64,000 bases of DNA from Mycolicibacterium sp. P1-18 (GTDB lineage: Bacteria; Actinomycetota; Actinomycetes; Mycobacteriales; Mycobacteriaceae), in contig NZ_NPKR01000012.1 in the NCBI RefSeq assembly GCF_008329535.1, forward strand, positions 1 through 64,000, written 5' to 3'. Below the pieces are notes generated by a model that was given only the letters and a program-made list of their open reading frames with translations, did no database searches and was not told the DNA's origin. How positions within the stretch are numbered: the first letter of the stretch is position 1; each line of letters opens with the position of its first letter. Shown piece by piece: positions 9,315 to 17,340 of this stretch. The position numbers and the translations under genes were made by a program.

Positions 9315-9356
9315 TGGTGCGTTCCAGTCCCGCGGACCGCCCTTAGGCTGATTCTC
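9315..9356 (+). promoter_or_regulatory. Leaderless promoter of the first EspC-like module, TGGTGC box
   Basis: TGGTGC at 9315-9320, 23 bases, TAGGCT at 9344-9349, then 7 bases to the ATG at 9357. The same box-to-minus-10 spacing is seen at eccC and at 24834-24868, but here on the opposite strand. Confidence 0.65.
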
Positions 9357-9506
9357 ATGACGGTGACGCAGCAGGGACCATTCCGGTCCCAGGATGATCC
9401 GCCCCCGCCGCTGCCGCGGGCCACGCCTTCGCGATCGCTGATCTCACCGGCGGCGCAGGGTGTCTCGACGACGGACCCCACCCGCTCGGGCGGTGCGCCG
9501 TGCTAG
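9357..9506 (+). CDS. Small Pro/Ser-rich protein (49 aa)
   Basis: A 49-residue ORF starting 7 bp after an apparent -10 element and ending by overlap with the next start (GTGCTAG: GTG at 9500, TAG at 9504-9506), which suggests translational coupling. It reads MTVTQQGPFRSQDDPPPP and then a Ser/Thr-rich tail ending GAPC. No domain is recognised. The support is the promoter position and the overlap, not similarity. It could instead be a leader peptide for the downstream gene. Confidence 0.5.
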   Translation: MTVTQQGPFRSQDDPPPPLPRATPSRSLISPAAQGVSTTDPTRSGGAPC

Positions 9507-10024
9507 CGGTCGGTGCACCCACCAGCACTCCCAGCCGTCAGTTCTCCGCCGCCATCGTGGGCGGCACCTGGCCCTGCACCGACCCGTCGGCCTTCCAGGC
9601 CGCGGCGCACGCCCAGCATCAGAAGGCGATGGCACTGCTCGAGTGCGCCGAGCGCACCCGCGCCGACGCCGACCGGGTCCGCGCGGACCAGAGGGGTGAC
9701 TTGGTTGACGGTTTCACCGGTGCGTGCGACCGTCAAGCGGCCATCTTCGTGCACCAGGCCGACCAGTGGTTCTCCATCTCCCGGATCTCCACGGAGTGCG
9801 CCTGGTCGACCGACGGCCTGCGGCATGAGCTGGACGGCATCGACGAACGCGCGCACCACGCCATCGACCAGATCCTGCGCACCGCAACCGGACCCGCCGC
9901 CGCTCTGGCCGCTCAGCGCGTCATGGCCGTCGTCGCCGCTGCCCGCGCCGAAGCGACGGCGAAGGGCGCCGAGTATGCAGCAACCATCAGCGCCAAAGGT
10001 GTCGAAATCGGCGTGAAGGCGTGA
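9500..10024 (+). CDS. Stand-alone N-terminal helical domain related to the 13072-15546 protein
   Basis: A 174-residue mostly helical protein. It aligns by eye with the first ~170 residues of the protein encoded at 13072-15546. Shared features are an opening IVGGTWPCTDPSAF versus IVGDLWPLTDPTTW, a central DLVDGFTGA versus DAIDGFVGA, a GLRHELDGID versus GLRDDLDRID segment, and a helical AxAxATA-rich end. The long Gly/Pro linker and C-terminal domain of the larger protein are absent here. The GTG start overlaps the preceding small ORF. It probably forms a helical pair with the product of 10098-10817, as ESX-associated two-gene modules do. Function unknown. Confidence 0.7.
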   Translation: MLAVGAPTSTPSRQFSAAIVGGTWPCTDPSAFQAAAHAQHQKAMALLECAERTRADADRVRADQRGDLVDGFTGACDRQAAIFVHQADQWFSISRISTECAWSTDGLRHELDGIDERAHHAIDQILRTATGPAAALAAQRVMAVVAAARAEATAKGAEYAATISAKGVEIGVKA

Positions 10025-10097
10025 ACCACGCCGTGCAGCGCCTGCCCGACCGCACCGACGGCCGCTCGTGGTCGTCTGACCACTCTGAGGAGAACTG

Positions 10098-10817
10098 ATG
10101 CCCGCCCAGAAGATCACCGTCGTGCCGCCCGCCCTGCTGCAGGCGTCGACGTCAGTGGCGGCGACCGTAGACCAGGCTGCCGCACCTCACCCCGACGCGG
10201 TGCCGGTCGTGACGCCGGGATCCCCGACCGACGCGGCGTTGGCCGCGGTCGCCGCGGCAATCGCCACCCAGTCGGCGGCCATGGCCGCGGAACTGGCAGG
10301 CAAGGGGCCCCAGATTCAGGCCGCTACCGAGACCGGTGCCGCGAAACTGGAGGCTCAAGACGCTCAGAACGGCGCCCACATCCAGGCGGTCGGACAGTCA
10401 CCCGGCGACTGGGAGGACGACGACTGGATCGAATGGCCTCCTAGGGACATGGGTGGCGCCGCCGCAGGACCGGGCGCCATCGGTCCGATTCCCGACAGCG
10501 TGATCAATCCGACGGGATTCAAGACGTCTATGGGAGAGGGCGATTGGTTCACCGACCCCAATTGGCATGACGCCAACGAGGCCGTCGACCCAGGTGGCGC
10601 GGCGGCGGGGCCCGGCGCCATCGGCCCGGTTCCCTCAAGTCTGATCAGTCCGACCGGATTCCAGACGTCGCTGGGCGACGGCTGGGACGACGAAGCCGAG
10701 GAGGACATGCTGGTACCCCCCGGCTGGGTTCAAGACTGGACCGGAAAGTGGTCGCCACCCGTGGTGACCATCACCGGTGCCATCGGCGGCGGCGGTCACG
10801 GCCGTGCGCCGCTCTGA
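10098..10817 (+). CDS. EspC-like ESX-associated protein with a 47-residue repeat
   Basis: A 239-residue protein; ATG with a CTGAGGAGA ribosome site. Residues 1-95 form an EspC/WXG100-like helical hairpin paralogous to the product of 12545-13051. The hairpin ends with KLEAQDAQN, which aligns with the KYxxxDExN export signal of EspC-like and EsxB-like proteins but has Leu instead of Tyr. Residues ~118-200 contain two copies of a 47-residue unit beginning GGAAAGPGAIGP and containing PTGF(K/Q)TS. A Trp/Pro-rich end (GWVQDWTGKWSPP) resembles the paralog's tail. Probably co-expressed with 9500-10024 and secreted or surface-linked. Confidence 0.7.
   Translation: MPAQKITVVPPALLQASTSVAATVDQAAAPHPDAVPVVTPGSPTDAALAAVAAAIATQSAAMAAELAGKGPQIQAATETGAAKLEAQDAQNGAHIQAVGQSPGDWEDDDWIEWPPRDMGGAAAGPGAIGPIPDSVINPTGFKTSMGEGDWFTDPNWHDANEAVDPGGAAAGPGAIGPVPSSLISPTGFQTSLGDGWDDEAEEDMLVPPGWVQDWTGKWSPPVVTITGAIGGGGHGRAPL
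10452..10690 (+). repeat. In-frame tandem repeat, 141-bp period
   Basis: Two units begin with GGTGGCGC at 10452 and 10593. They encode GGAAAGPGAIGPIPDS and GGAAAGPGAIGPVPSS, each followed by I(N/S)PTGF. The second unit is cut after about 100 bp. Third-position differences show the copy is not recent. Confidence 0.85.
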
Positions 10818-10922
10818 CCACAGTCGTGGTCTCAGATTCGGTCGAGAGCCCCCCACCGTTGATACGGCGGGTCGGCGCTACAAGCTTCCGCGACGCGCTG
10901 CCCGTCCCGAGTAGCGCAGAGG

Positions 10923-12179
10923 TCAACGGTGACCAGGTCGGTCGAAGTCGTCGGACAACGCGGCGGCGAGTTCGGTGACGCGCCGGCGGAACTGCCGGCT
11001 CAGGAGGTTGAGCTCGATCTCCACGCCGGCGGCCACGTGCTTGTCCCACGGCAGCACCACCACGCGCCCCGTCGGGACGTGACGCTCGAACTGCCGAGCA
11101 AGGTCGTCCACGTCGACGTTCGGCGCTCCGGGCACCACGTGGTTGATCACCACGCAGGAACGGCCCAGCAGATCCTGATATCCGTTTTGCCGCAACCAGT
11201 CCATCGTGACCGCCGCCTGTCGGGCGCCGTCGATCGCCGCGCTGGCGACGATCACCAGCCCCGACACCGTCGACAACACGCCGCGGGCGGCGGGCTGGAA
11301 CAGCCCCGCACCGCAGTCGGCCAGCACCAGGTTGTAGTACCGCGACACGATCCCGACGGTGCTCTTCCAGTCCTCGTCGTTGAACGCGCGGGCGGCGCCG
11401 CTGTACTCCTCGGACGGCAGCGCCTCGAGGTTGGCCCGGTTCATGCTCGTGTAGGCGCGGATGTCGTTGTACCGGGCCAGCGACGTGTCGGCCAGCAGGT
11501 CGGCGATCGTCGCCGCGGACTGACGTCCGGTGCGGTCGGCGAGGTTGCCGCCGTCGGGGTCGGCATCCACGGCCAGGATGCGGTCACCGCGCACATCGCT
11601 CAGCACCGAGCCCAACGCCACGGTCACCGCCGTCTTGCCGATGCCGCCCTTCAGCCCGAACACGCCAATTTGGTAGGCGCCGCGGACGTTTCGGCGGATC
11701 CGGTTGTGTAGTTCCATCTCGTTGGCTTCGTCGGGTGAGAGCCCCACGTTGATGCCGGCCACCTTGTGAATCAGCGCGCGCCATCCGCGCTGCGACGGAA
11801 TCTTCACCGCAGTCCGCGCGCTCACGGGGAACAGCGCGGTGGCCGGTTGGCCCCCGAACTGGGGCGCGGGCAGCCCCGCCTGTCCGCGCACGGCCTCCAC
11901 CAAGCCGTTCGGAGGCGACAACGGCGGCCGCTGCTCGCCGTGACGTCCCGTCGGCGTCGTCGGTGACGTGTTCTGTGCCTCGTCTTGGACGCGGCGGGCC
12001 ACGGCCTTGGAGGCGGGTATCTGGACCGTCACCTCGGTTGGCTTTGGAACCGACGCCGATGAGTGAGTCGACGCGTCCCGGCGCGGTTCCGTACTAGTGG
12101 GCTCGGCCGTCACGCCGTTGTCCCGGTCCGGCCGAGGTCGGTTTGCAGAGGGCATGCGGTCGTCGTCACCGGCCGACAT
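10923..12179 (-). CDS. MinD/ParA-like ATPase, EspI-type
   Basis: A 418-residue protein with a disordered, Pro/Thr/charged N-terminal ~130 residues and a MinD/ParA/SIMIBI ATPase domain. The deviant Walker A KGGIGKT lies near residue 185, followed by DADPDGG (switch) and LVLADCGAG. The architecture, with a long disordered N-terminus and deviant Walker A next to ESX genes, matches EspI of ESX-1, which links ESX output to cellular ATP level. ATG at 12179 has a good GGAGAGG ribosome site 6 bp upstream, better than the start 15 codons earlier. It lies between two related modules facing each other. A plasmid partition ParA is the alternative, but no ParB follows it. Confidence 0.8.
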   Translation of the reverse strand: MSAGDDDRMPSANRPRPDRDNGVTAEPTSTEPRRDASTHSSASVPKPTEVTVQIPASKAVARRVQDEAQNTSPTTPTGRHGEQRPPLSPPNGLVEAVRGQAGLPAPQFGGQPATALFPVSARTAVKIPSQRGWRALIHKVAGINVGLSPDEANEMELHNRIRRNVRGAYQIGVFGLKGGIGKTAVTVALGSVLSDVRGDRILAVDADPDGGNLADRTGRQSAATIADLLADTSLARYNDIRAYTSMNRANLEALPSEEYSGAARAFNDEDWKSTVGIVSRYYNLVLADCGAGLFQPAARGVLSTVSGLVIVASAAIDGARQAAVTMDWLRQNGYQDLLGRSCVVINHVVPGAPNVDVDDLARQFERHVPTGRVVVLPWDKHVAAGVEIELNLLSRQFRRRVTELAAALSDDFDRPGHR

Positions 12180-12544
12180 GAGCGACCTCTCCAACCGGCC
12201 GGGATCGACGAGCGGTAAGCGCACGGCATCGACGCCACTCGATTGGCCTGACCGGCTGAGCGACGTTGCCAGCCGAGCTTTCGCACCCCGGCTCGAGCAC
12301 GTTCACCTCGACGTCCACACTCTCCCCTGCCAAAGTTACTGTTTCGCTGACGAGCGGCAATCGTCGCAGCGCACACCCTTGCTGACTCACCCCGGCCCCG
12401 TCTCATTCCTCGCCCGCCGTCAAACGAGACGTCGATCCCCCGCAACGAACACTACCGACCACGGTAGCTCCGGCCGCTGGCATGAACCTGACGGTCGCCC
12501 TCCCAGCACCGCCCACGCGGCGAGACGCGATCAGGTCAAACGTC
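12180..12544. other. Intergenic region, no gene recognised
   Basis: About 365 bp between the 5' end of the ATPase gene and the 3' end of the EspC-like gene; both are on the minus strand. Open frames seen here have no recognisable product. It presumably carries the ATPase promoter. Confidence 0.4.
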
Positions 12545-13051
12545 CTAGACCGGCGCAGTGCCGCCGCTGCCGCCACCGGCGGCTCCGCCGCCCGGGTTGA
12601 TCTGGATCGGCGGTACGAAGGCCCCATAGTGGTCCTGAACGAAGCCTTCGCCGATCTTCCACGGTTCGGCCGGGTCGTCCCAGCCGTCGCCCGCCATCTG
12701 AATGCGGCCCGTCACGCCGGACCCAGGGTTGCCGTCCAGCGCACCCTCACCGGCGGTGGCCGGGACACCCTGCAGCAATGCCGCATTCTGCTCGTCGGCG
12801 GCGGTCAAGCTGGCCGCGGCAGCCGCGGATGCTGCCCGAATTTTCGGGCCCCGCGGCGCCAGCTCGGACGCGGCTGCGGCCACCTTGACACCCATCGCCG
12901 CTGCGACGGCACCGGCCGCAGCGTCTGCCGGTGAGGTTCCTGGCGTCGCCATTGGCACGCGGGTTGGTTGGGCGGCGCGGTCCAGCGCATCTGCGACCGA
13001 CGTTCCCGCTTGGCGCAACGCCGAGGCGTTTACGTGCACCACGTTCGCCAT
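12545..13051 (-). CDS. EspC-like ESX-associated protein (168 aa)
   Basis: Helical hairpin in the first ~95 residues, paralogous to 10098-10817 (both have a TPG(T/S)(S/P)xDAA turn and an SELAPRGPKI/AELAGKGPQI helix). The export-signal position reads SLTAADEQN, with Leu in place of the Tyr of YxxxD, exactly as in the other copy. The tail has DGWDDPAEPW and a Trp-less VQDHYGAFVPP segment and ends in Gly/Ala-rich sequence. ATG at 13051 has an AGAGGGG ribosome site. It follows the large 13072-15546 gene by 20 bp, so the two are co-transcribed and probably form a pair. Confidence 0.75.
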   Translation of the reverse strand: MANVVHVNASALRQAGTSVADALDRAAQPTRVPMATPGTSPADAAAGAVAAAMGVKVAAAASELAPRGPKIRAASAAAAASLTAADEQNAALLQGVPATAGEGALDGNPGSGVTGRIQMAGDGWDDPAEPWKIGEGFVQDHYGAFVPPIQINPGGGAAGGGSGGTAPV

Positions 13052-13071
13052 GGCAATCCCCTCTCTGTCGA

Positions 13072-15546
13072 TTATCTGTCTGCCGCAGGCCACAATTGGG
13101 CCTCGGACACGATGTGTGCCGCCGTGTAGGCGATCTCGGTGTACGGCAGGTCGGTGTTTCTGGCCCACATCAGCAGCAGCTCCGACGCTCTGGCCAGGTT
13201 GTGGTAGGCCCGGGCGAACGGTGACGCCTCCCCGGACTGGGGGCCGTGACCGGGCCGCTGGCTGGCGCTCTGCAACACCGACGACAGACCGGCGAATTCC
13301 AACCCCTGCCATTGCTCGGCCGCCACGGCCTCACCGCGATTCAAGACTTCCAGGACGGAGCGAATCTCCGGCGGGACGACGACCTCCTTGATGGTGGCCG
13401 CCCGCTCCAGCGCGGTGCGCACCCCGGTGACGGTCGCCGTCCACGCCTCCGACCTGTCCGGCGCGGAACCAGTCACCCCGGTCAGGCGCGCGTAGATGCC
13501 GCGGTCCAGGGTCTCCAGGCGGTGGGCGTGACCCTCGTCCAGCGTCGCCGGATTGGCGTCTGCGGGGATCGGGGACCGCGCCAGGGAGCAGTCTTCGTAG
13601 TGCGGCACCCCTGCTGCTTGAGCCGGCAGCGCGGAGCCGCCGTGGTCTGTGGACGTGGCCAGTGCGTAGAGCTCGATGTTGGGGTTGTGGTCGGCCAGTA
13701 GGTTGGCGTACGCCAGCATTGTTTGTGCCGGATTAGCCCAGGCGAACCATCGTCTGCGGAAGTCGATGCCAAGCCCGGAGTCGCAGAACAACATTCGGGC
13801 TGACCGTGGCACGAAGACGCCGCGCGGGATGAACCCCGCACCTTCGTTGCCGACGACCACCGTCTCGGCGCCGGCAGGTGTCTTGAAGACGCCGACGCAC
13901 CAGTCGATGGTTCCGTACAGCCGTGACGCGTGGGCAAGTTCGTAGACCAGCGCTGCGGCGGCCGTCAGCTGAGGGTCGTCCACCGGCGAGCTCAGCCCGG
14001 CGCCGGCACCGGCAGCAGCTCCGACCCCGGAGCCCATGACCCCCGGTGGTAGCGCGGTCACCGACGGTCCGGCGGACGACGAGGGGGCGGGCGCTGTCGG
14101 TGCGATGGGCGGTCCCGAGGCCGGCGTCACGGAGGCGGTCGGCGCCGGGCGGGGCACGTCGGAGTTGAACGGCGGTAGGGCGCCCATCGGCGCCCCGGGC
14201 ACTCCACCCCCACCGGCACCGTTAACGGGGGCACCGGCACCCGTCACTGGCATCGGTGCGGCGGTTGGAGCGCCTGAGGCGGTGCTCACCTGAGCCGGTC
14301 CGGACGTGAAACCCCCAGTCGGAGCGCCAGTTCCGGCGGCAGGGCCAGGCGTGGGCTGTGGCGCGGCGGGCGGCGGTAGCAGCGGAGCGCCGCCAGAGGC
14401 GGCGCCCGCATTGAAACCCCTTGTGAAGTCCGATGCGCCTGCGGGCGCACCACCACCGCCTCCGGCGGCCGGAGCGCCCAGGCCGCCTGGTGATGACACT
14501 CCAGACGTCGGCGTTGCGCCACTCAGGCCTGACGCGGGCGTCCCTCCGCCGAGGCCCGACGCGGGAGACACACTCCCCAAACCGGAACCACCAGAACCCA
14601 TCCCGCTCAAGCCCGACGTCGACGGAGGACTAAAGCCGCCTTGACTTGGGCTCGAAACACCGGGCGAAGCGGCACTGCTGGTTGGCAGTACTGTGCTGGG
14701 CAGACTATCTGACGATGTCGACCCACCCGTTTCAGCCGCCCCTCCATGGCCGCTGCCTTGAGCGCGGCCCTTCTCGGCTTCGTTCGGAGACCGGCCGGCA
14801 GTACCGTCGCCGCCGTTCTGCGTACTAGAGCCTGCAGCTTCAGTCGGTCCCGAATTATCTTGCGATCTAGGGTTGGACTGGTTTGCAGCACTCGATCCCG
14901 AAGTTTCTTGTGGTGCCCCGCCCACATGCGACGGGGTCTCGTTACCTATGGCCGGAGACTCTTGTGCGCCCCCCCTGCCAAACGACGCCGGATGGATGGT
15001 GGGCGACTGTCCATTGGCCGCTTCATTGCCAGGTGCGACATCTCCGACAAGGGCGAGCTTGGTCGTGATGTGACTGGCTGCGGACGCTGTTGCCGCGGTC
15101 GCATCAGCTCGGGCTCTGGCAATGACCTCATTAATCTTGACCATCAAGGTTGCCATGAGGCCTAGAACATGTCCTGAACGCTTCGCCTCGTCCAAAAGGC
15201 GCTGAATCTCCTTATTGGCGTCGCTGTCGATCCGGTCCAAGTCGTCTCGAAGCCCATAAATGGTGCGCCCGACCTCGTCGGCAGCCGTAGCCATGTGCCC
15301 GTAGTCCTCGCTCTGTTGCGAGCACACGTTGGAGGAGTCGTGGGAAGCGCCCACGAATCCGTCGATGGCGTCTCCCTTTTCGTCCATAGCCGGCAAGGCG
15401 TTTGCAGCCTGCCGAATCGAATTCGACTCCTGCGTTAGATCGTTGGCCTTAATTTGAAAGACTTCGGAAGCGTCTGTCCATGTGGTCGGGTCGGTGAGCG
15501 GCCACAAATCGCCGACGATTAATTGCGAGTATTGCCGGTGTGGCAT
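13072..15546 (-). CDS. Large ESX-associated protein, Rv3899c/Rv2082-like architecture
   Basis: An ~824-residue protein in three parts. Residues 1-175 are a helical domain shared with 9500-10024. Residues ~175-540 are low-complexity Gly/Pro/Ser/Ala with many SGL-type repeats, presumably a disordered spacer. Residues ~540-824 are a folded domain (WCVGVFKTPAGAETVVVGN, FVPRSARMLF, then a helical end DLPYTEIAYTAAHIVSEA). The build recalls the Rv0029, Rv2082 and Rv3899c group of M. tuberculosis, whose C-terminal domains are listed as DUF5631/DUF5632. That assignment is from memory and needs a search. ATG at 15546 is chosen, but a GTG overlapping the upstream stop is possible. Function unknown. Confidence 0.65.
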   Translation of the reverse strand: MPHRQYSQLIVGDLWPLTDPTTWTDASEVFQIKANDLTQESNSIRQAANALPAMDEKGDAIDGFVGASHDSSNVCSQQSEDYGHMATAADEVGRTIYGLRDDLDRIDSDANKEIQRLLDEAKRSGHVLGLMATLMVKINEVIARARADATAATASAASHITTKLALVGDVAPGNEAANGQSPTIHPASFGRGGAQESPAIGNETPSHVGGAPQETSGSSAANQSNPRSQDNSGPTEAAGSSTQNGGDGTAGRSPNEAEKGRAQGSGHGGAAETGGSTSSDSLPSTVLPTSSAASPGVSSPSQGGFSPPSTSGLSGMGSGGSGLGSVSPASGLGGGTPASGLSGATPTSGVSSPGGLGAPAAGGGGGAPAGASDFTRGFNAGAASGGAPLLPPPAAPQPTPGPAAGTGAPTGGFTSGPAQVSTASGAPTAAPMPVTGAGAPVNGAGGGGVPGAPMGALPPFNSDVPRPAPTASVTPASGPPIAPTAPAPSSSAGPSVTALPPGVMGSGVGAAAGAGAGLSSPVDDPQLTAAAALVYELAHASRLYGTIDWCVGVFKTPAGAETVVVGNEGAGFIPRGVFVPRSARMLFCDSGLGIDFRRRWFAWANPAQTMLAYANLLADHNPNIELYALATSTDHGGSALPAQAAGVPHYEDCSLARSPIPADANPATLDEGHAHRLETLDRGIYARLTGVTGSAPDRSEAWTATVTGVRTALERAATIKEVVVPPEIRSVLEVLNRGEAVAAEQWQGLEFAGLSSVLQSASQRPGHGPQSGEASPFARAYHNLARASELLLMWARNTDLPYTEIAYTAAHIVSEAQLWPAADR

Positions 15547-15566
15547 CGCAGCCGGCGCGACTTGAG

Positions 15567-16223
15567 CTACCACGTCACGCCCAACGCGTGACAGACCTCC
15601 CACGGTCCGCCATGCGCGATGGCAGCGATGTTCCACGCTTGAGCGTCGGTTATTTGTTCTGGTCCTGGCCGAATATTTGTCGCGTAAAGCTGCTTGAAAT
15701 CAATCTCGGTTTGAAGCGTTCGTCTTAGGTAGGACGACGATGTCGACTCCTCATCGAGGATGGGCTGAATACGATTTGCCCAGTCCTCGATCTGCGAACG
15801 GAAGGCCGGTATGCCCGCATCTCGCTCGGGGGTTCCCGGATCGCCCAAGGCAACGAACCGCTTGCCGTTGTCGATGACCTCTCGAAGGAGGGGGCCAACT
15901 TTCTCGCACAGTGCCTTGTCAGTCGCAGTCGTGTCCGTCGCGGGTGTCGCCGGGGCGGAAGACGCTGCGGTGGCCACCGAGTCGTTTGGTTGACGCACCA
16001 GCGAGACAATCAGAGCCGCAGCGGCTAACGCGATGGCAACTGTGACGCCGATGCCCATTAGTTTCCCGCCTCGCCGTGGCGGCAGAGGCGGAAGCTGTGC
16101 CCCATATCCGCCGTTCGGCCCACCAGGCTGCGGCACCTGGCCTGTGAACCCCTGATTGAAGCCGGGTGGTGGAGGTCCGCCTTGGCCTTGGCCGTACGGA
16201 GTACCAGGGCCACCACTAGTCAT
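15567..16223 (-). CDS. Pro/Gly-rich single-pass membrane protein
   Basis: A 218-residue protein. Residues 1-52 are Pro/Gly/Gln-rich (GQGQGGPPPPGFNQG). One membrane helix spans about 55-77 (MGIGVTVAIALAAAALIVSL). An outer domain of ~140 residues contains two cysteines (DKALCEK and WEVCHAL), which could form a disulfide. The likely topology is N-terminus inside, domain in the periplasm. It is first in the operon with 13072-15546 and 12545-13051. ATG at 16223 lies 6 bp after TAAGCT, so the message is probably leaderless. Family not recognised; it may anchor or escort the downstream pair. Confidence 0.65.
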   Translation of the reverse strand: MTSGGPGTPYGQGQGGPPPPGFNQGFTGQVPQPGGPNGGYGAQLPPLPPRRGGKLMGIGVTVAIALAAAALIVSLVRQPNDSVATAASSAPATPATDTTATDKALCEKVGPLLREVIDNGKRFVALGDPGTPERDAGIPAFRSQIEDWANRIQPILDEESTSSSYLRRTLQTEIDFKQLYATNIRPGPEQITDAQAWNIAAIAHGGPWEVCHALGVTW

Positions 16224-16229
16224 TCGTTT

Positions 16230-16264
16230 AGCTTAAACGCGGTTGTGGGCACCTCCCAGCGCCA
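16230..16264 (-). promoter_or_regulatory. Leaderless promoter with TGGCGC box
   Basis: On the minus strand TTGGCGC (16259-16264), 23 bases, TAAGCT (16230-16235), 6 bases, ATG at 16223. One mismatch (T to C) from the TGGTGC box of the other ESX units, same spacing. Confidence 0.55.
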
Positions 16265-16448
16265 ATTGCCCATCAGTCGACCATGCGGCGACGCGGCGCC
16301 GGTGGCCACGTTTCGCGGGTTCCCCGGGTAAGCGGAGGTGGCAATCTCCTGGTCGAACGGTTGCACCGTTTAGGCTCGTCGCAACGCACGGCGGCTATCG
16401 GCGACGTGGTGAGCGGCAATAGAGCGATCGCGGCTCGGCGTCTCACGG

Positions 16449-17219
16449 TCACCTTGAACGGCTCACGTCTCGCGACGGTTCCGTCGCGACACCGTCGCCG
16501 CCCTCCTCGTCTTGGTGGACCGCTTTGTCGTAGTACCAGCCGTAGCTGACGGGAAGCCGTCGACCGACTATGTATCCCGCGGCGTAGAGCACGACCGGGA
16601 TGCCATACAGCGCTACGGATGCGACGCCCACCAGTGCTGCCGGCACCCACTGTCGGCGCGCGACCGGAAAACGCCCCCGCCCGTCGAGCACACCGATGAA
16701 CGGCGCGTACACCAGATACATGACGGGGACGATCCACGATCGCCAGTCACCGTCGTGGGGTAGCAGCACACTGGCCGCCGACATCGCCGAGAAGAACACC
16801 AGGAGCCACCACATCTTCGCCGGTGAGGACGTGGCGTAATTCTCCCGAGCCGGCCGGCGCGGGGCGATCCCGCAGTCCCGTTCGTCGCGACGGCGATCCG
16901 AGTCCGACGCGGTGATCAACCGATTGCCGATCTTCAGGTACGGCGTCTTCAAGGCGGCGTACAGCACGGTGTACGCCACCACAAAACCCGCTCCGCCCGC
17001 ACCCGTTTGCCATCCCCGGAAGCACAACCCCAGCCCGGCCAGGACGGCGACCCCGCCGTATCCCAACCAGTACAGACGGCGCTCCACGCGGAGTTCCTTC
17101 GTCCGGATGGCCGCGATGAAGAAGCCCAGCCACCACAGGGCGGCGAGCACGAACAGTGTCGCCGACCAGGCCGGAATCATCGGAACCGACCGGACTGCGC
17201 CGGCGGCGAGTACGTTCAT
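16449..17219 (-). CDS. Polytopic membrane protein, unknown function
   Basis: A 256-residue protein with about six hydrophobic segments. Clear ones are at ~14-36 (WSATLFVLAALWWLGFFIAA), ~48-66, ~76-92, ~135-152, ~165-182 and ~195-218. A basic loop in the middle (DSDRRRDERDCG) and a charged C-terminal tail are cytoplasmic candidates. ATG at 17219 has a GGGGAG ribosome site. The gene sits behind the same TGGTGC box and spacing as eccC, which ties it to the ESX regulon. I do not recognise it as EccB, EccD or EccE. Confidence 0.65.
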   Translation of the reverse strand: MNVLAAGAVRSVPMIPAWSATLFVLAALWWLGFFIAAIRTKELRVERRLYWLGYGGVAVLAGLGLCFRGWQTGAGGAGFVVAYTVLYAALKTPYLKIGNRLITASDSDRRRDERDCGIAPRRPARENYATSSPAKMWWLLVFFSAMSAASVLLPHDGDWRSWIVPVMYLVYAPFIGVLDGRGRFPVARRQWVPAALVGVASVALYGIPVVLYAAGYIVGRRLPVSYGWYYDKAVHQDEEGGDGVATEPSRDVSRSR

Positions 17220-17228
17220 CACTCCCCG

Positions 17229-17263
17229 ATTCTCTCCCCGGAGCGCAGGGCCCTTCAGCACCA
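17229..17263 (-). promoter_or_regulatory. Promoter with TGGTGC box
   Basis: On the minus strand TTGGTGC (17258-17263), 23 bases, GAGAAT (17229-17234), 9 bases, ATG at 17219. A few leader bases and a GGGGAG ribosome site precede the ATG, so this unit is less strictly leaderless than the others. Confidence 0.55.
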
Positions 17264-17340
17264 ATTCCGTTGGTGGACAGCGGTGCGGCTCCCCCAAGGG
17301 CCATCGCGCGGCGCCGACACCGCGGCACGGCAGAGGTGGG

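Noticed and set aside
10923..12179. The MinD-like gene as the plasmid's ParA
   Set aside because: The long disordered N-terminus and ESX surroundings fit EspI better, and no ParB or centromere-like repeats flank it. The ParB-like gene is about 38 kb away and may be unrelated.
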